Source: Zhengitettix transpicula
Lineage: Eukaryota > Arthropoda > Insecta > Orthoptera > Tetrigidae
Direction of reading: 5' to 3'
Length of the DNA: 64,000 bases
Assembly (NCBI GenBank): GCA_037074705.1
Contig: CM073593.1
Span: 9,987,001 to 10,051,000 of the forward strand
Each line of letters opens with the position of its first letter. Within the stretch, counting starts at the first letter, position 1. Below, piece by piece: positions 22,268-34,257 of this stretch. The position numbers and the translations under genes are program-made. The notes beneath the pieces were generated by a model. It saw nothing but the letters and a program-made list of their open reading frames with translations, was not told the origin of the DNA and searched no databases.

Positions 22268-24649
22268 ATATATAATTTTGATCGGAGCTCAGAAATATAT
22301 AGTCCTTGACTGCGAGTGTCTGTGAAATTCTCTCGTGCTCTTAGGGTCTTAAGAACCTTCCAGAAAGATCGACTAATATTCGTGGAAGACCTGAACTCGT
22401 CATGTCTGGCTGGAACTGTTGACTCTTCTCGTAGTTGTTGGAATCAGCTTCTCCCGATGATCATTTAGAAATCAACTGTCTCTAAAGTAATGAACATAGA
22501 CTGTTCTCGACTGCTCTTGAAACTCTTTTTCGCTACCTCAGAGCTAGACATATTTCTTCCACTCCCCTGGTTTGAAATGTGTGCCACGTCATTCGTTTTC
22601 TGCAAATTATAATTAATTTTCGTATGGCGCAAAAGCTTGGGGAGTTTACACTCGCTTTCATTTTTTTTTTGGTGGGGGGGGGGGGGGGGGTTCGTCTCTT
22701 CTACATGACTGGTCGAGATAATCCATCGAAGGTACTAATTTGCACGTTTTGCCTCAGTGAGGCGACTACTGGACGCTAGGTTTCATGGCAGACCATCCGA
22801 ACCTGTCATCTGTTGGGGCCGTGCATTTCTTAAACACTAAAGTAAATTTATTAATCAATCACGGAGTGCTTTGGATTTCATATTTATTCAAGTTTCAAAA
22901 CTTGGTTGGGACTATCCAACAAATTATTTATTCCAAAGATCCAGCGTGAATTTTTTACTTAATTGTAGAGAATTTTACGTATTTTTTTGGCTAATTTACA
23001 ACGTTTCCTTAAATCCGTAATTGTTTTATCATTTGTATGAAACATTTACAAACGATAAAAATGAAGCGAAATGAGTTGAATGTTTGGCAAATAATGAATG
23101 GTCATCAGAGTTTGCGATGGTAATTATAGATAGATGGAGACTGATAGAAAAGTATTATATAAACTTACAAACAATATATATATATAGAGAAATATTCTGA
23201 AGATTTTTGTCAAAAATGAATGCTGAGAGAAGTATTATTTTGTAATTTAATTTATAAACAAACATAAAAATGTAACTTTTCTTCGTTTCTAATCATAAAT
23301 GGACTATCAGTAAAATATTCATTATAATTAAAAATAAATATTGAAGCCGAACAATGAACGGATTATTCATTAAATGATATTGAAATAGCAAAAAAGCAAA
23401 TATTTCTCATATGTGACATTTCTGTATCACTGACGTGTATAATTAAATTCATCGCATGTTGTGCTAAAGAAAAAAACAACATAACATATATAATTATAAC
23501 GTCAAAGCAGAGCTCCCTTTATTAGCAATTTAGTGCGTGCAATTAAGTTTAATTTTAATTTAAACTTCACAAAGAGGTAATATATAGTCACCAGTATGTC
23601 AAAGAAATGTTATAATAAATATATTATAAGCTTGTTAACTGAAGTAAATGAGGTAAAAGAAGCGCAGTTGAAGACAGCCTAGACTTTTACGTGAACGGAA
23701 ATTTCGATAGAATATTAGATTTTAAGTTTATTCAGTAAAACTCACAAATGTTTGTTTCATTATACCCAAGGGAAAAGTTTGAAGTTAATTTTTCTGTCGG
23801 GAGGAGGTAAATTCAATTGTTTTTGGTTTTGCTAAAACTTAAACCATGATCTAGAAATTGAAAACTTAAGCTTAATGAAAAGTATACTGAATGGAGGCTG
23901 TACATGAGTTTCTACTTGAAACTTAAAAAATTGTTATGGCTCGATAATTAAAATAAATGTGAATTAAATTAATAGAATTCACATGAATGATATATATGTA
24001 TGCCTCTTTATTTTGGGATTGTTTTAATGCAATAATATACAATCCAAAATGACGACTAAAACACTTTTTTCCAGTGGCAACTTTACTTTAATCCTTATTT
24101 AGGATTAGCCTACAATTTTCACCCAGATTTATGCAGCAGATGATAGTGGTTAAGAGAGTATTTAAATATCACCAGCGTCACTTTGTATAATTAGAACACA
24201 CTGTTACTTTTAAATATATTCCTTCAATTGTTATATAAACGAAGTTTCGAATATTGTACTTATTTAATGAAGCACAGTTTGATCGAGTACTGATTGATAT
24301 TTTTCTCACACACTCTTGTGATTCCTTTGTGTGCTGCTCTGCTATTCCTCACCTCTGCTGTATAAGTTTCGATAGTCGAGATTGCACCCATATGCTGGCA
24401 TGCATAATTTATAAGACGAACTATAATGCTACACTGCCCCGTGCTTCAAATATATTCATGAAGAATATTTGTCTTATGCAGAGTCTCCTAGTTGAGTCGG
24501 TAAATATATTTGGCCGCAGCTGAGTTGTTGTGGAGTTAACCAATACATCATATGTTAATACCAACTTTGGCTGACGTGCCGTACTGACAGTAATATTCCG
24601 AAATTGTAAGGACACGCTGTAGTCATAACTTTTGTTAGAAAGGCGCACA
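22268..24649. other. no gene recognised; contains a 17-G run
   Basis: 22661-22690 is a T10 tract, GGT and then a run of 17 G. The remainder is AT-rich and matches no repeat recognised here. Confidence 0.45.
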
Positions 24650-25682
24650 TCTAATAAATAAAATTGACTGTTTGTCTGTGTGTATGTATGTTCCGCATAC
24701 AAATCTACACCCGTGGAGAAAATTTGACCAAATTTCGATAACATGTACCTTTCAAACCGAAAAAAAAAAACGCTGTGGGTTTAAGACACGGCTACGATCC
24801 CCAGGAGTGGGAGTGAAAATTTTCAACTATCCTACAACGGGTTCACATTTGCGTCAAATATTTTTTTCTGGGTTAATGAGATTTATGGGATTTATGCCGA
24901 TGTTTTCTGTGTATAATTACAACCCCTTCCGGCATGGGAGGAGACCACCCATAGGGGTGTTACATAAACATAACGCGGACACAACCGAGGTTGGAGTCGA
25001 ATCCGGGGTTATGGATGTCGCTCAGTCTAATTATGACATTAAACTTGCCGAATAAGTTGTACGCTAGGATTGAGGGTGGGTGAAAGGGTAAAACAAAGTT
25101 CCGCGTACAATCTTATACAAGTGGAACAATTTCGACTAAATCTCTGGTTCTTTTTTTTTTACTCGTTAAATCTACGGGCAGTATTTTTTACGGTTTTAGA
25201 TGAGCTAGAGTAGTTTTGTATCTTAAGGTTTTGGGAGTATTTCCAACTCTCTTAAAATACTGGTAATACTGTTGACTCTGAATAGTACAGGGAGGATTGT
25301 TGACACTCTTAAAGTACATTAAGAAATTTTGTCTCGGGACTGTAATTAACTCTCTTAAGATAGTGCGTGTATTTTTGACTGTATTACGGTACCGTGTATA
25401 TATTTTTAGTCTCTTACGGTACCAAGAATATTTTTCTCTCAACGAAACTGGAGTTTTTTTTGACGATCTTAAGATACGAAGAGTATTTTTTCTAGTATTT
25501 CGTATCGGGAGTATTTAAGCTTCTCTAGGCATCGATGGATTATGAAGAAATTAGCATTCCACCCGCTTTTGATAGGTTAAATCACTTCTTGACTAATAGA
25601 TTAATGTAGAATTAAATTCTTCTTTCGAACTTATATAAATATATTTCCGGGAAAACGTTGGGGAACCCAGCTAGCATATCTA
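24650..25682 (-). repeat. modular CTAGCTG-ended repeat with embedded minisatellite
   Basis: The low-coordinate end is CTAATAAATAAAAT followed by a GT-rich stretch and TTCCGCATACAAATCTACAC, the same end as at 28885 and 59271 (reverse strand). One module follows: CCTTTCAAACCG, CCCCTTCCGGCATGGGAGG, TCGAATCCGGGGTTATGG. Then comes a ~28 bp minisatellite (25187-25516), and near 25655-25682 the opposite fixed end GGGAACCCAGCTAGCATA (reverse strand TATGCTAGCTGGGTTCCC). The CTAGCTG end resembles the core of the dipteran mini-me elements; that link is tentative. The 127-codon frame at 24672-25055 lies inside the repeat and is not a gene. Confidence 0.55.
25187..25516. repeat. degenerate ~28 bp minisatellite, about 11 units
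   Basis: Units resemble GTGTATTTTTGACTCTCTTA followed by CGGTACC. Examples are AACTCTCTTAAAATACTGG, TTTTTGACTGTATTACGGTA and TAGTCTCTTACGGTACC. The GGTACC and CTTAAG cores are palindromic. A shorter array of the reverse-complement unit lies at 57100-57262. Confidence 0.6.
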
Positions 25683-25839
25683 AATATATATAAATATATA
25701 AATTTACGAAATGCTATAAATTCTGCTACATTTTTATCGTATTGAAACGTTCCTTACCCCTTTAATTAACACAATTTCATCTCCGCCAAAATTGTATCGA
25801 CGGAAACAAGTAGCAATTTAACGTTTAGGTGAGTAATAA

Positions 25840-25840
<1 letters not shown>

Positions 25841-25871
<31 letters not shown>

Positions 25872-25904
25872 CTATCTCTCTCTATATCTATCTATCTATA
25901 TATT
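25841..25904. repeat. (TC)n / (TATC)n microsatellite
   Basis: A direct run of TC units, then TATC units, then mixed TC/TATC and TA. Confidence 0.9.
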
Positions 25905-27980
25905 TCATACAAATATTAAACACTGTTGTTTTATAAAGTTTTGATCTCTCCAGTACTACGTCGTGTGTACAAAAATGACCTGACTAAACCACATTTCAAA
26001 CCCCTAGTGCGAAAATCATTCTCCGACGGGTAACGTCTCCCGAGTAAAGTGGGGAAATGCTCTGCTTTCGTAACATTCGACACTTCGATTTGATGATCCG
26101 TTTCCTAGAGATTCAAGTAGACGGTCGAGAAAGCTGCATTGTTTCCATCGAATATTTTTACAGCTTGTGTACGCACGGAACACTTCACTCAGAAAGCTTC
26201 AACGGGAAAATACAATCGAAAGCAGAATCGTCATTTCACTCAAGACAGAAAAAGCTCGATTGTATTATACTGTGTTTCTTTTTAACCAACTACAACTGGA
26301 GTCATTTCCTACTACGGCTTACGAGAATCGTCTTACTGTCGCATAATGCAATAGAGTTTTGTTCACTAATACGTAATATCTCCACATTATCCTACAGTTA
26401 ATATATACAGATAATGTTTTGAAAGAATTTTTACTTAATATTGTTATTTGAAGCAGAATAAATTAAGGAGTAGACAGTTTCCGGTACAGCCGGCATTTTC
26501 TATGTTCCTAAACAAATCCTCTGTACATGAAATACTGTTTATAAGGAGATTTCTTAAGTAACTTCTTTTGAAGTCTTAGTCTGTGATGACTTTTTTTAAT
26601 GTAAAATACAAATTACTGTATTGTATCATAAGTAAAATATATTGTAAAATATACGATTTACTTTATTTTTCATTGATTATTTAGATTTAATTAAAATTAA
26701 TTGGCTCGAAACAACACTTTTATTAACAGTTTTTTTTAAAAAACAAATGTTATTATTTTACAAAATAGCTAAGTAGGTAGACATGAAATCACTTTTTCAT
26801 CTCCAGATATCGCAGGCTGAACTCGACCGCAATAAAAACCTCGTGATTTGACCTCACACTGCAAATATATAAATTGGCAATCTTACTTTTACTGTTCTCA
26901 AAACACGTACGTCATGCAGGTCACATCTCCACAGCTGTTCAGGACTTCTCGCGGGATAGCGTAATAATCGTAGTCGTGTGCAGGAATTGGGCAGGACCTC
27001 CACAGCTCATCAGGATCCTGAAAGATCTATGCAATCCATCTGTAATCCAGCCGGGATCTTGTGTGTCTCGTGCTCCACTCGTTCTCGACAATAATAATCT
27101 TCGCTCCCATTTCCCCTGATCGTAACTTCCGCCAAATCGAATTCACTTCATAACAATATATAATAAATACTGTACAAGGAGAGATATAGACTGACAGAGA
27201 TCTGTTGCAAGAAATTAAAGGGTTCTAGTTCCAGTCAGCGGTTCATGCCGTTCTACCTGGGTTGAATGATGATATGGGACTTTGAAAGGAAAGGAGATCT
27301 AGGAATTATCTCACAGGTTTACAGGTGTAGACAAGTTGAGGAAAGAGCGAAGTCTGGGGTTTACTAGGGAAAATCGGAAGATGGTGGATTTACCAGTCAA
27401 GACACAGTTTTAAAGATAAACAGTAGTATATTTGGCATTTCACATATAATAGCTGTAAGTGTAAAATATAGTAAAAATTGGAAAAGGTAGACAACTCGGA
27501 CAGAATCCCGTGAGAGTCGTGTATTTTTAATAGCAAAGGCAGATATTGACTGTCAGAGCTTCGACGCTCGGAGCTTGTAAAGAGTTAAGGCAAATTCGCG
27601 GTGTTCCAGTTCTAAAAGTAAGTAGTCTGCGTTGCAGATTTTATGTGCTGGTGTAAAGACGTATTGAGGACGAGTTGCAGATGCCCCAGTTATTCCCGCA
27701 CAGAGAAAAGAGGACTTTGTTCCAATCTTATGGAGATGGCGAGACTTAGGCAACTCGGTGACGTCATGATTACGATTGAACTGGCGCTCACGTACACAAA
27801 TTTATTCATTGTAATGTATATTAATAGATATTATTCTTTACGTGACCGCTCATTAGGGTAGCGTACCTTCTCTGTATTCCTGAATTAAAAATTCCAAAAA
27901 CCTTTGATCAATTTACAAAACGTCCGTTCTTCATACGGGTCCTAGAGTTAGGCCAAGGAAGAAATGTGATTCGTAAATTG
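25905..27980. other. no gene recognised
   Basis: Frames of 114 (26057-26401) and 81 codons (26874-27119) are present but have no recognisable domains. Parts near 26880-27120 and 27540-27780 are more complex than the AT-rich background and match no repeat seen here. Confidence 0.35.
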
Positions 27981-27984
27981 TGGG

Positions 27985-28108
27985 TGATCCTCATTAGGTT
28001 TAATGGATGGAGAAATTTCGCACCGGATCTGGAGTTGACTGGGATTAGGCCAGTGGTAGAGCTGCCACCAAAATTACGGGAGGTCGCGGGTTCGATTCCT
28101 GGGCCGAT
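27985..28108 (+). mobile_element. tRNA-like SINE unit with pol III A and B boxes
   Basis: TAGGCCAGTGG (28046-28056) fits the A box and GGTTCGATTCC (28089-28099) fits the B box, separated by 32 bases as in tRNA genes. A short D-arm-like CAG...CTG pair surrounds TGGTAGAG. No clean anticodon arm or acceptor stem is seen, so this is a tRNA-derived repeat and not a tRNA gene. The preceding CATTAGGTTTAATGGATGG recurs at about 60803, which supports a dispersed element. Confidence 0.55.
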
Positions 28109-28884
28109 CGACATTTTTCCATACTCATACTTTAAAAATATTATGATACATTAGTTCCATGGACAAAATAAAATATAATTATCTTACAATATCTTGTTTT
28201 AAATCTGTTACTATGTCAAGCCAATGCCGAAGGTTCTCGTACTGAGTACACTTGCCGAAATTTATAGATTTTCGTTGACATGCTCCCTTTAATTACTTAC
28301 CTATTTGTTCTTCCTATATGCGTAAAGTGCAGGTTACGAAGACTTATCCCACTGCTTGTTAAAAACTTGACCGGTTTTGGTTCTTTTGGAAAATAGAATG
28401 GTGAAATGCTATATAAGTGTCGTATGTAATTTAATATTTAAAATACGAATTTATATTGTAAAATTTTATAGTCAATTTGCAATTCCAGGGCTGACAAAAG
28501 TTATTCTGTATCCAAGCTTAAGAGGTCTCATGCGTGATGCTCGTAACGCAGTGAAACGTGACGGAAGAATCCTGAATTATGGCAGGCAAAGTTTTGCGTG
28601 GTAACGCAATAGTCGTTTGTGAAGAAATGTCTCTATGGTAGCGAGCGTCCTCTTTAGTCAACGTGATGACTCTAATGCAGTTAGCGTGTAGCAGAGAAAG
28701 TTCTACGGCTGGCATTACAATGTCACTTGCCCTTTAAAACTCACCCGGACAGCTGTCTGGATTCATAAGTAACCCAACGAAAACGGGATGAAATCAAGAA
28801 TACCTCACTGGAAAAAATATATATACATTCTGAGATACTCCTGTAAAAACAGAACACAGCCAGTACGAAGTACTTAGTTTCTGA
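28109..28884. other. no gene recognised
   Basis: Short overlapping frames on both strands near 28377-28715, without domains. Confidence 0.35.
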
Positions 28885-29240
28885 ATATCTAATTAATACA
28901 ATTAACTGTTTGCGTGCGTGCGTGTGTGTGTATGTTCCTGATACAAATCTACACCCGTGGAGTAAATTTGACATACACGTGTTTCTTTTCAACCGAAAAC
29001 AAACACTTTGGGGGGTCAGACTCAACTAATACTCATTTTCAAACATGTTAAAACGGCCGAATAAATGTTTTTCAGGATCAACGAGGTTGATAGCTTTTCT
29101 CCCAATGTTTTTTATTTCTAATTTCAACCCATTTCGGCCTGGAACAGGAGTTTCTTTAGGGATGGGGTAGAGGAGCATTACAACGGGGAATTCCATAAAT
29201 ATAATACCAGAAATCGAACGACATTACGGACAGAGAAACA
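28885..29240 (-). repeat. modular CTAGCTG-family repeat, truncated
   Basis: Begins ATCTAATTAATACAAT, then GTGCGTGCGTGTGTGTG, TATGTTCC, and ATACAAATCTACACCCGTGG, equal to the end of the 24650 copy. It continues through TTTCAACCGAAAACAAAC and CCCATTTCGGCCTGG. The opposite CTAGCTG end is missing here. Confidence 0.6.
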
Positions 29241-29785
29241 TCATCTCTCACTTTTTGAAAAAAAAGTGTATATTGTTCAGGTATAAAGCTATGTAATTGT
29301 CTTCCTCTTAGCATCAAAAGCGTTAGCAGTTACAGTGTATTTATTAAGAAATGCAAAACTATTTTGTAAATCGGTCTGGGCCAAACTCACATTAGTTCCT
29401 AGAAATTACTGTTTAATTTATGGAATACTAATATAAATCTTTCTTGTCTGTATGTCCAACTGATACTTCACAATAGTTTATTTCATGTCGTCCGCACGAG
29501 ATTTCCAGCCACTGACAAGAGCTGCCAGATAAATGCTTCCGGAGGCGACGACACTGTGAAGACTCATTACTTAATATTTAAAATTTCTTACTTGTGTAAT
29601 GTACTGTAATCCTAACTTATTCTCTCTTATTTACGTATGTAGTATTCCTTATATTCTCCCTGAACGTTTTTAATGTAATTTCAAATATAGACACTTTACA
29701 TTCTTCATATCGCTATTTATGTGTAGTCTTAAACATCTAGAGTATTTATGTATATCTTAATCATGTAAGTAATATCAATTTGACT

Positions 29786-29845
29786 TGTGCTATTTCCTGA
29801 GCAGAGGACTAATGGAACTAATAAACAAAATCTAAATCTAACAAA
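29786..29845 (+). mobile_element. non-LTR retrotransposon 3' tail
   Basis: Matches 1404-1462, with the same AATCTAAATCT-type tail. The related 3' untranslated region probably extends upstream toward 29480 but could not be delimited. Confidence 0.45.
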
Positions 29846-29869
29846 ATAATGAAAAAACAACCAATGCTA

Positions 29870-29935
29870 AGGTTTTGGATGTCTTTGACTTTAATAATGA
29901 CAACCCTGGATACGCAGAGCACCCAGCTAGTTTTT
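29870..29935 (-). repeat. terminal fragment of the modular repeat
   Basis: The reverse strand reads CTAGCTGGGTGCTCTGCG, then GTTGTCATTATTAAAG and GACATCC, equal to the start of the copies at 33841 and 60974. Only this end is preserved. Confidence 0.5.
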
Positions 29936-30109
29936 TTGAAGATTTATTTGTTTAGCAATCAGAATTATTTATAATTCCATGAGATAAATTGCTGACGGCT
30001 GCCAGATGTACTGGTAGCAATAACATTATCAGGGAGATATCCAATGATATCGCCTGTAGAATTTAAAATATGATAGAAAAGAAAACAAGAAAAAAACTAT
30101 TACTTAAAT

Positions 30110-32180
30110 TAATTCTCTTGGCCATATCTTTTCAGTCCTTTGATCGTCACTGGTTTTAGGAGTTGGTCCAGTAGAGGGTTGGGATGGTTGTCCAGTACTG
30201 GGTGGTGCTTCATGGCTTTCTTTCGGACGTCTTCCTGCACCGTAGGAGCTTGAACATGGTTACATACCATGGAGCGTTAGTATTTTGACTGAGTCTTTTG
30301 GATTGGAACCTTTGGATGATTGCAATGTTTGATTTGGATGCACCTCCCCATAATTCAAGTCCGTAGGCCCATATTGGTTTGATGACTGCTTTGTATAATG
30401 GGATTTTATATTCTATCGATAGCCGTGATTTTCTTCCTATCAGCCACTGTATTTCTTTTGTCTTGATCTCAACTTATTTTTTTCTAAGTCAGTTTCGTAT
30501 CTAAATGCAATCCTAGGTATTTTACTGTTTTAGATTGCGGAATCTGCACATTGTTTATCGACACTGTGAGGCAGGTTTGTTTGCGGAGAGTGAATGTAAT
30601 GTGCGCAGATTTCTTCTCGTTCACTTTTACTTTCCATTTTTTAGCCATTCTTGTAGGTTAGTTAGGCAGCTTTGTGTAATATTTGAGACTACTAGGGGTC
30701 CTCGTGGCAGGAGAGAATAGCTGTATCGTCGGTTATATATTGTAATACTAATTAGAGGCCAGTAATTGTTTAAATAATTGGATTGTTTAGCGGTACCAAT
30801 TTAAAAGACAACAATGTCGGCGGGCTTTGTCGGCCAGCTTTGTTGTGAACCGCGGGGCTGTCTGATATAGCAGGGAGCGGAACATTGAGAAAGAACGAAC
30901 AGCGTGGCCCAAGTTTAAAATTCAACAGAGAGAGTTATAAGTAAAATCCAAGTATAAAGTCAGGACAGAGAGATACATTGTAAAAAGACCGCAAAGCAGA
31001 ATCAAATATTTAGCGCCACATTCAGATTCATACGCGTACCGAAATAAACATTTTTCCACATAAAACGTTAAGTAACTATATGTCTGGCTGATGACCCGGA
31101 GGTGAAACAGATCGAGTTCCCGGAGGAAAATCCACTAACTACGACCGTGTGTTTGACCATCAAGTGTATAATCTGTGATTCATGGACTTTTAGTGAAAAT
31201 AGTGTCCTCAATCCCCGAAACTAAGTCTGGTACCAGCAGGATATTTCGTAAGTAGAAATCAAATTAATTAAGTTTGTAAACGATAATTAAAGGGATTCGT
31301 CAGATTTCGTTCGTCTCATTTTGGTTTTGGATTGTTAATTACTTAATTTATAAAATTCATTTGTTTTTTACTTATCAAGCCAAGATTAAATTATTTATTA
31401 CAATATCTATGTATCTATTGTTATATTATGCGCCAGTGGCACGTCTGACGAGTACAAGACATACAGCAGAGGTCCAAGGACATTCACTACCTTGGGGCAC
31501 TCCAGATTTTATCGTTTTTTTTTCATTTACCTTTGTTTGAAAATTTCTTTCGTTTAAATATGACTTGAGGAGGTTGAAGTATGCAGGTGGAAAAGTACGC
31601 ATGATTTTGTAAATTAATCCTTTATCAAAGGCTTGACTAATGTCAAGGAATGTTCCACTATAATATTGCTTATTTTCAAATGCTTGATTTATGGTTTGGG
31701 TAATTCTATGAACTTGTACCGCTGACTTTTTTTTACGGAAACCTTAGTTTAATCTGGAGACCACCAGTCTTTCCAGTATTTTTGAGATGATTGACAGTAG
31801 GCTCATAGGTCTGTAGGAAGCGACTTCTGTAGGATTTTTCTCTGGTTTACCGACCATTATAATTTGAGCCTTATTTAGACATTTGGGCCAGAATCCAAGT
31901 CGTATAATTGCATTATAAATGTAGGTTAGCATTACTGTTCCTTTTATTGGTAGTTCCCTCATGATTATTGCCGTGACAATATCAATTCCAGGTGACGTTT
32001 TTGGGTTTAGGAGTTTAATTTCTTTCGTGATTTCGTGTGATGTCAGTGCTTTGATAGGCTTCTGTATTGTCGGTGGTATTGAGAGATTTTGTTCTATTTA
32101 TATGTCTGTTACATTGTCTATCGGATGGAAAACGGAGATTAAGTGTTCTGCAAGTAGATTTGCTTTCTCAGCGTGAAAAA
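30110..32180 (-). pseudogene. Jockey-type LINE reverse transcriptase, interrupted
   Basis: Reading down the minus strand from 32180: a thumb-proximal stretch ending KLLNPKTSPGIDIVTA, then KAQIIMVGKPEKNPTEVASY and YRPMSLLSIISKILERL (31960-31744), FLDISQAFDK (motif A with catalytic Asp), GVPQGS (motif B), TDDTAIL (motif C, the Asp-Asp pair), SKTVKYLGLHLDTKLT, and a C-terminus with KPIWAYGLELWG and NAPWYV. This order and wording are those of the Jockey clade, which lacks RNase H. The endonuclease is missing (5' truncation near 32180). Several frameshifts and stops are present (e.g. near 32105 and 31743). The LTR at 30741-31403 splits it just before the Asp-Asp codons. Dead copy. Confidence 0.88.
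30741..31403 (+). mobile_element. solo-LTR-like element nested in a LINE, flanked by ATAT
   Basis: Edges TGTAATACTAATT and ATTTATTACA, with ATAT on both sides (30737-30740 and 31404-31407). It shares with the 53284 copy the start (TGTAATAC-AATTA, then GAGGCCA, TAATTG), the block CTGGTACCAGCAGGATATT against CCGGTACCAGAAAGACATT, and CAGATTTCGTTCGT. Removing it together with one ATAT restores continuity of the surrounding reverse transcriptase, which confirms both edges and the 4 bp target duplication. Confidence 0.85.
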
Positions 32181-33837
32181 ATATATAAAATATAATGGAA
32201 ACTATGACGCATTTTTATCCATGCATGGGTTCCACTTAATGCTATAGTCCATTCAATGAATATGGGATATTCCTACAAAAGAATGATATAAGATATCAGA
32301 AAAAACTGATCACTTAGATTGCATTTACAACTTACGAAGTGGAAAAATTTGACTCAATTGTAATAATTATTGAGACTAAAGGTACAGATAACAATTTTGG
32401 AAACAATTATAACGGGAATAACTCAAACACGGCTGGATCAAGTCATGTGCATGTTTCCGTTCGTTGAAATGACAGCTGGAAGAATAATGTTAGCAGATTT
32501 GGATACAGAGGAAACCAAAAAGTAGTGTAGCGGAACAAGAGGCAGAACTTTCAATAGAACGCGGAAAAATGAAAATGGCTACTTTCAAGACAAGGAAGCC
32601 TATCAGTAAGGATAAGAGAAAAATTCGACATTTTTCTAGCGCCACTATAAGTTTTTCAAAGATGGTTACAAATTCAACTATTTGCTAAATAATCTGCAAG
32701 CTATATCAAACGCTTTTTTCTGAATGAAATCAAGTGATTTTCACATTCCATAGTTTGACCTAGAAGCGCCGACACAATTATTCTTATATGAAATCTGAAA
32801 CCTTATTCTGATATACCACGCATACGGTGACAAAATATGTCGGATGTGCCTGATAAATTCAAAACTATTTATACGATGTTGAACCTTTGTTTAAAAATTT
32901 GATTCAAAATTGATATGCACATAATTTAAATGGTATATATTGCATGGATCGACGAATTCCGTTATTTTGCATTAACGATACGTATTCTTTTTGTTTTTCA
33001 ATTGCGTTTTCATGATGATAAATTAGTGAAATAATTACGTTTTATGAAGAATTAAAATGTTCCCATGTAATTAAATTTATTTAAATAATATTACGCATTT
33101 ATTTATTCAAACATGAATTTAATTCTGTTATTTATCTAGATAAACGTAAAGAGTTCAGTTCTGTTTATCTAAAACATGTTACTTTTTTATCACAATTTAT
33201 AAAGCATAGGTTAATGTTTGGTAAGACAGTAAAATAAGTGATGAAAACATTTAATATTTACTCATTTTTAATTACAAATTATTAACATATTTCTATTCAA
33301 AAAGTTTATTTTTAATTTTGGAAAGTGGCAACCAGCGTATTAAATGCAAAGTGAAATATTAAGCTCTATCTCAGTCAGTTTAGAAACGACTAAAAAATCG
33401 TCCGCTGACTTCCATTTTAAAAGGACAGAAATAAAAGTAAAATCGTAAGTTTACAAAAATAAATAAAAAACATTGTAAATCTGTAACTGAAGATCTTCCA
33501 GTGCACGAAGACTGCTTTCAGGAAATATGGAGTCGACGTCCTAAAAATCAGAGCTGTGCACATGACCAACCAGGACCGTCCTTTGGCGTCCCAACTCCAG
33601 GGTATAAGCTCAGCTGAGAGAGGACTTCGCCAATTTCAGCTCGACTCACGAGCGGTGTCGGACTTGTCATGACAGCGGTGGTCCACGAAGTGGTGGGGGA
33701 TTCATTTTAACAACACTCGAGAGAGAATGTTGCGTTCATCCGAAGTTGTGATGTCCTGGTACCTGGAGCCTAGTGGCATATATGCACGACCCCACAAGGG
33801 GAGTGAAACTTAGGGAAATGTGGCCAAACACATAATT
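32181..33837. other. no gene recognised
   Basis: AT-rich to about 33480. From about 33480 to 33830 the sequence is GC-richer and non-repetitive within this window, with no coding domain recognised. Confidence 0.35.
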
Positions 33838-33840
33838 ATA

Positions 33841-34090
33841 TTAGCTGGGTGCCCGGGTTGTCATAATGAATATCAACAACATCCATAACCCCGGGTTTGA
33901 CTGTAATCTAGATTGTTTTCCGCCATTTGTAAGTAATACTCCTCCACCCCCACCTCTAAGGATGCTCCTCTCCTACGCCGAAATGGGTTGAAACAAAATC
34001 GGGAGAAAAAGTATCAATATCTTTGACCGCGAAAAATATTTATCCGACGCAAATATCGGCCGTTTGACCAAGTAAAACATTTACCATGCA
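33841..34090 (+). repeat. modular CTAGCTG-ended repeat, one module
   Basis: Begins TTAGCTGGGTGCCCGGGTTG and continues CATCCATAACCCCGGGTTTG, CTCCTCTCCTACGCCGAAAT, TATTTATCCGACGCAAATAT, CGGCCG. The far end with TTCCGCATAC is missing. Confidence 0.6.
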
Positions 34091-34257
34091 ACATGCTAAA
34101 TGTCGTTTTGTATAATTTCACGTGCATCCAATAAAAAAAGAGATTTAACCGTTTTAGCCTTCTTGGAAGCCAGTTCGTGTGTTAGTTATGTTCCAAAATG
34201 GGTGTATCCATCTTGCAGACATTTTTTGAGACAATTTTTTATGTAAAAATTAAAACA

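Noticed and set aside
24672..25055. 127-codon open frame on +
   Set aside because: It follows the modular repeat sequence and is a by-product of its composition.
28041..28108. Possible tRNA gene
   Set aside because: A and B boxes are good, but there is no convincing acceptor stem or anticodon arm, so a SINE head is more likely.
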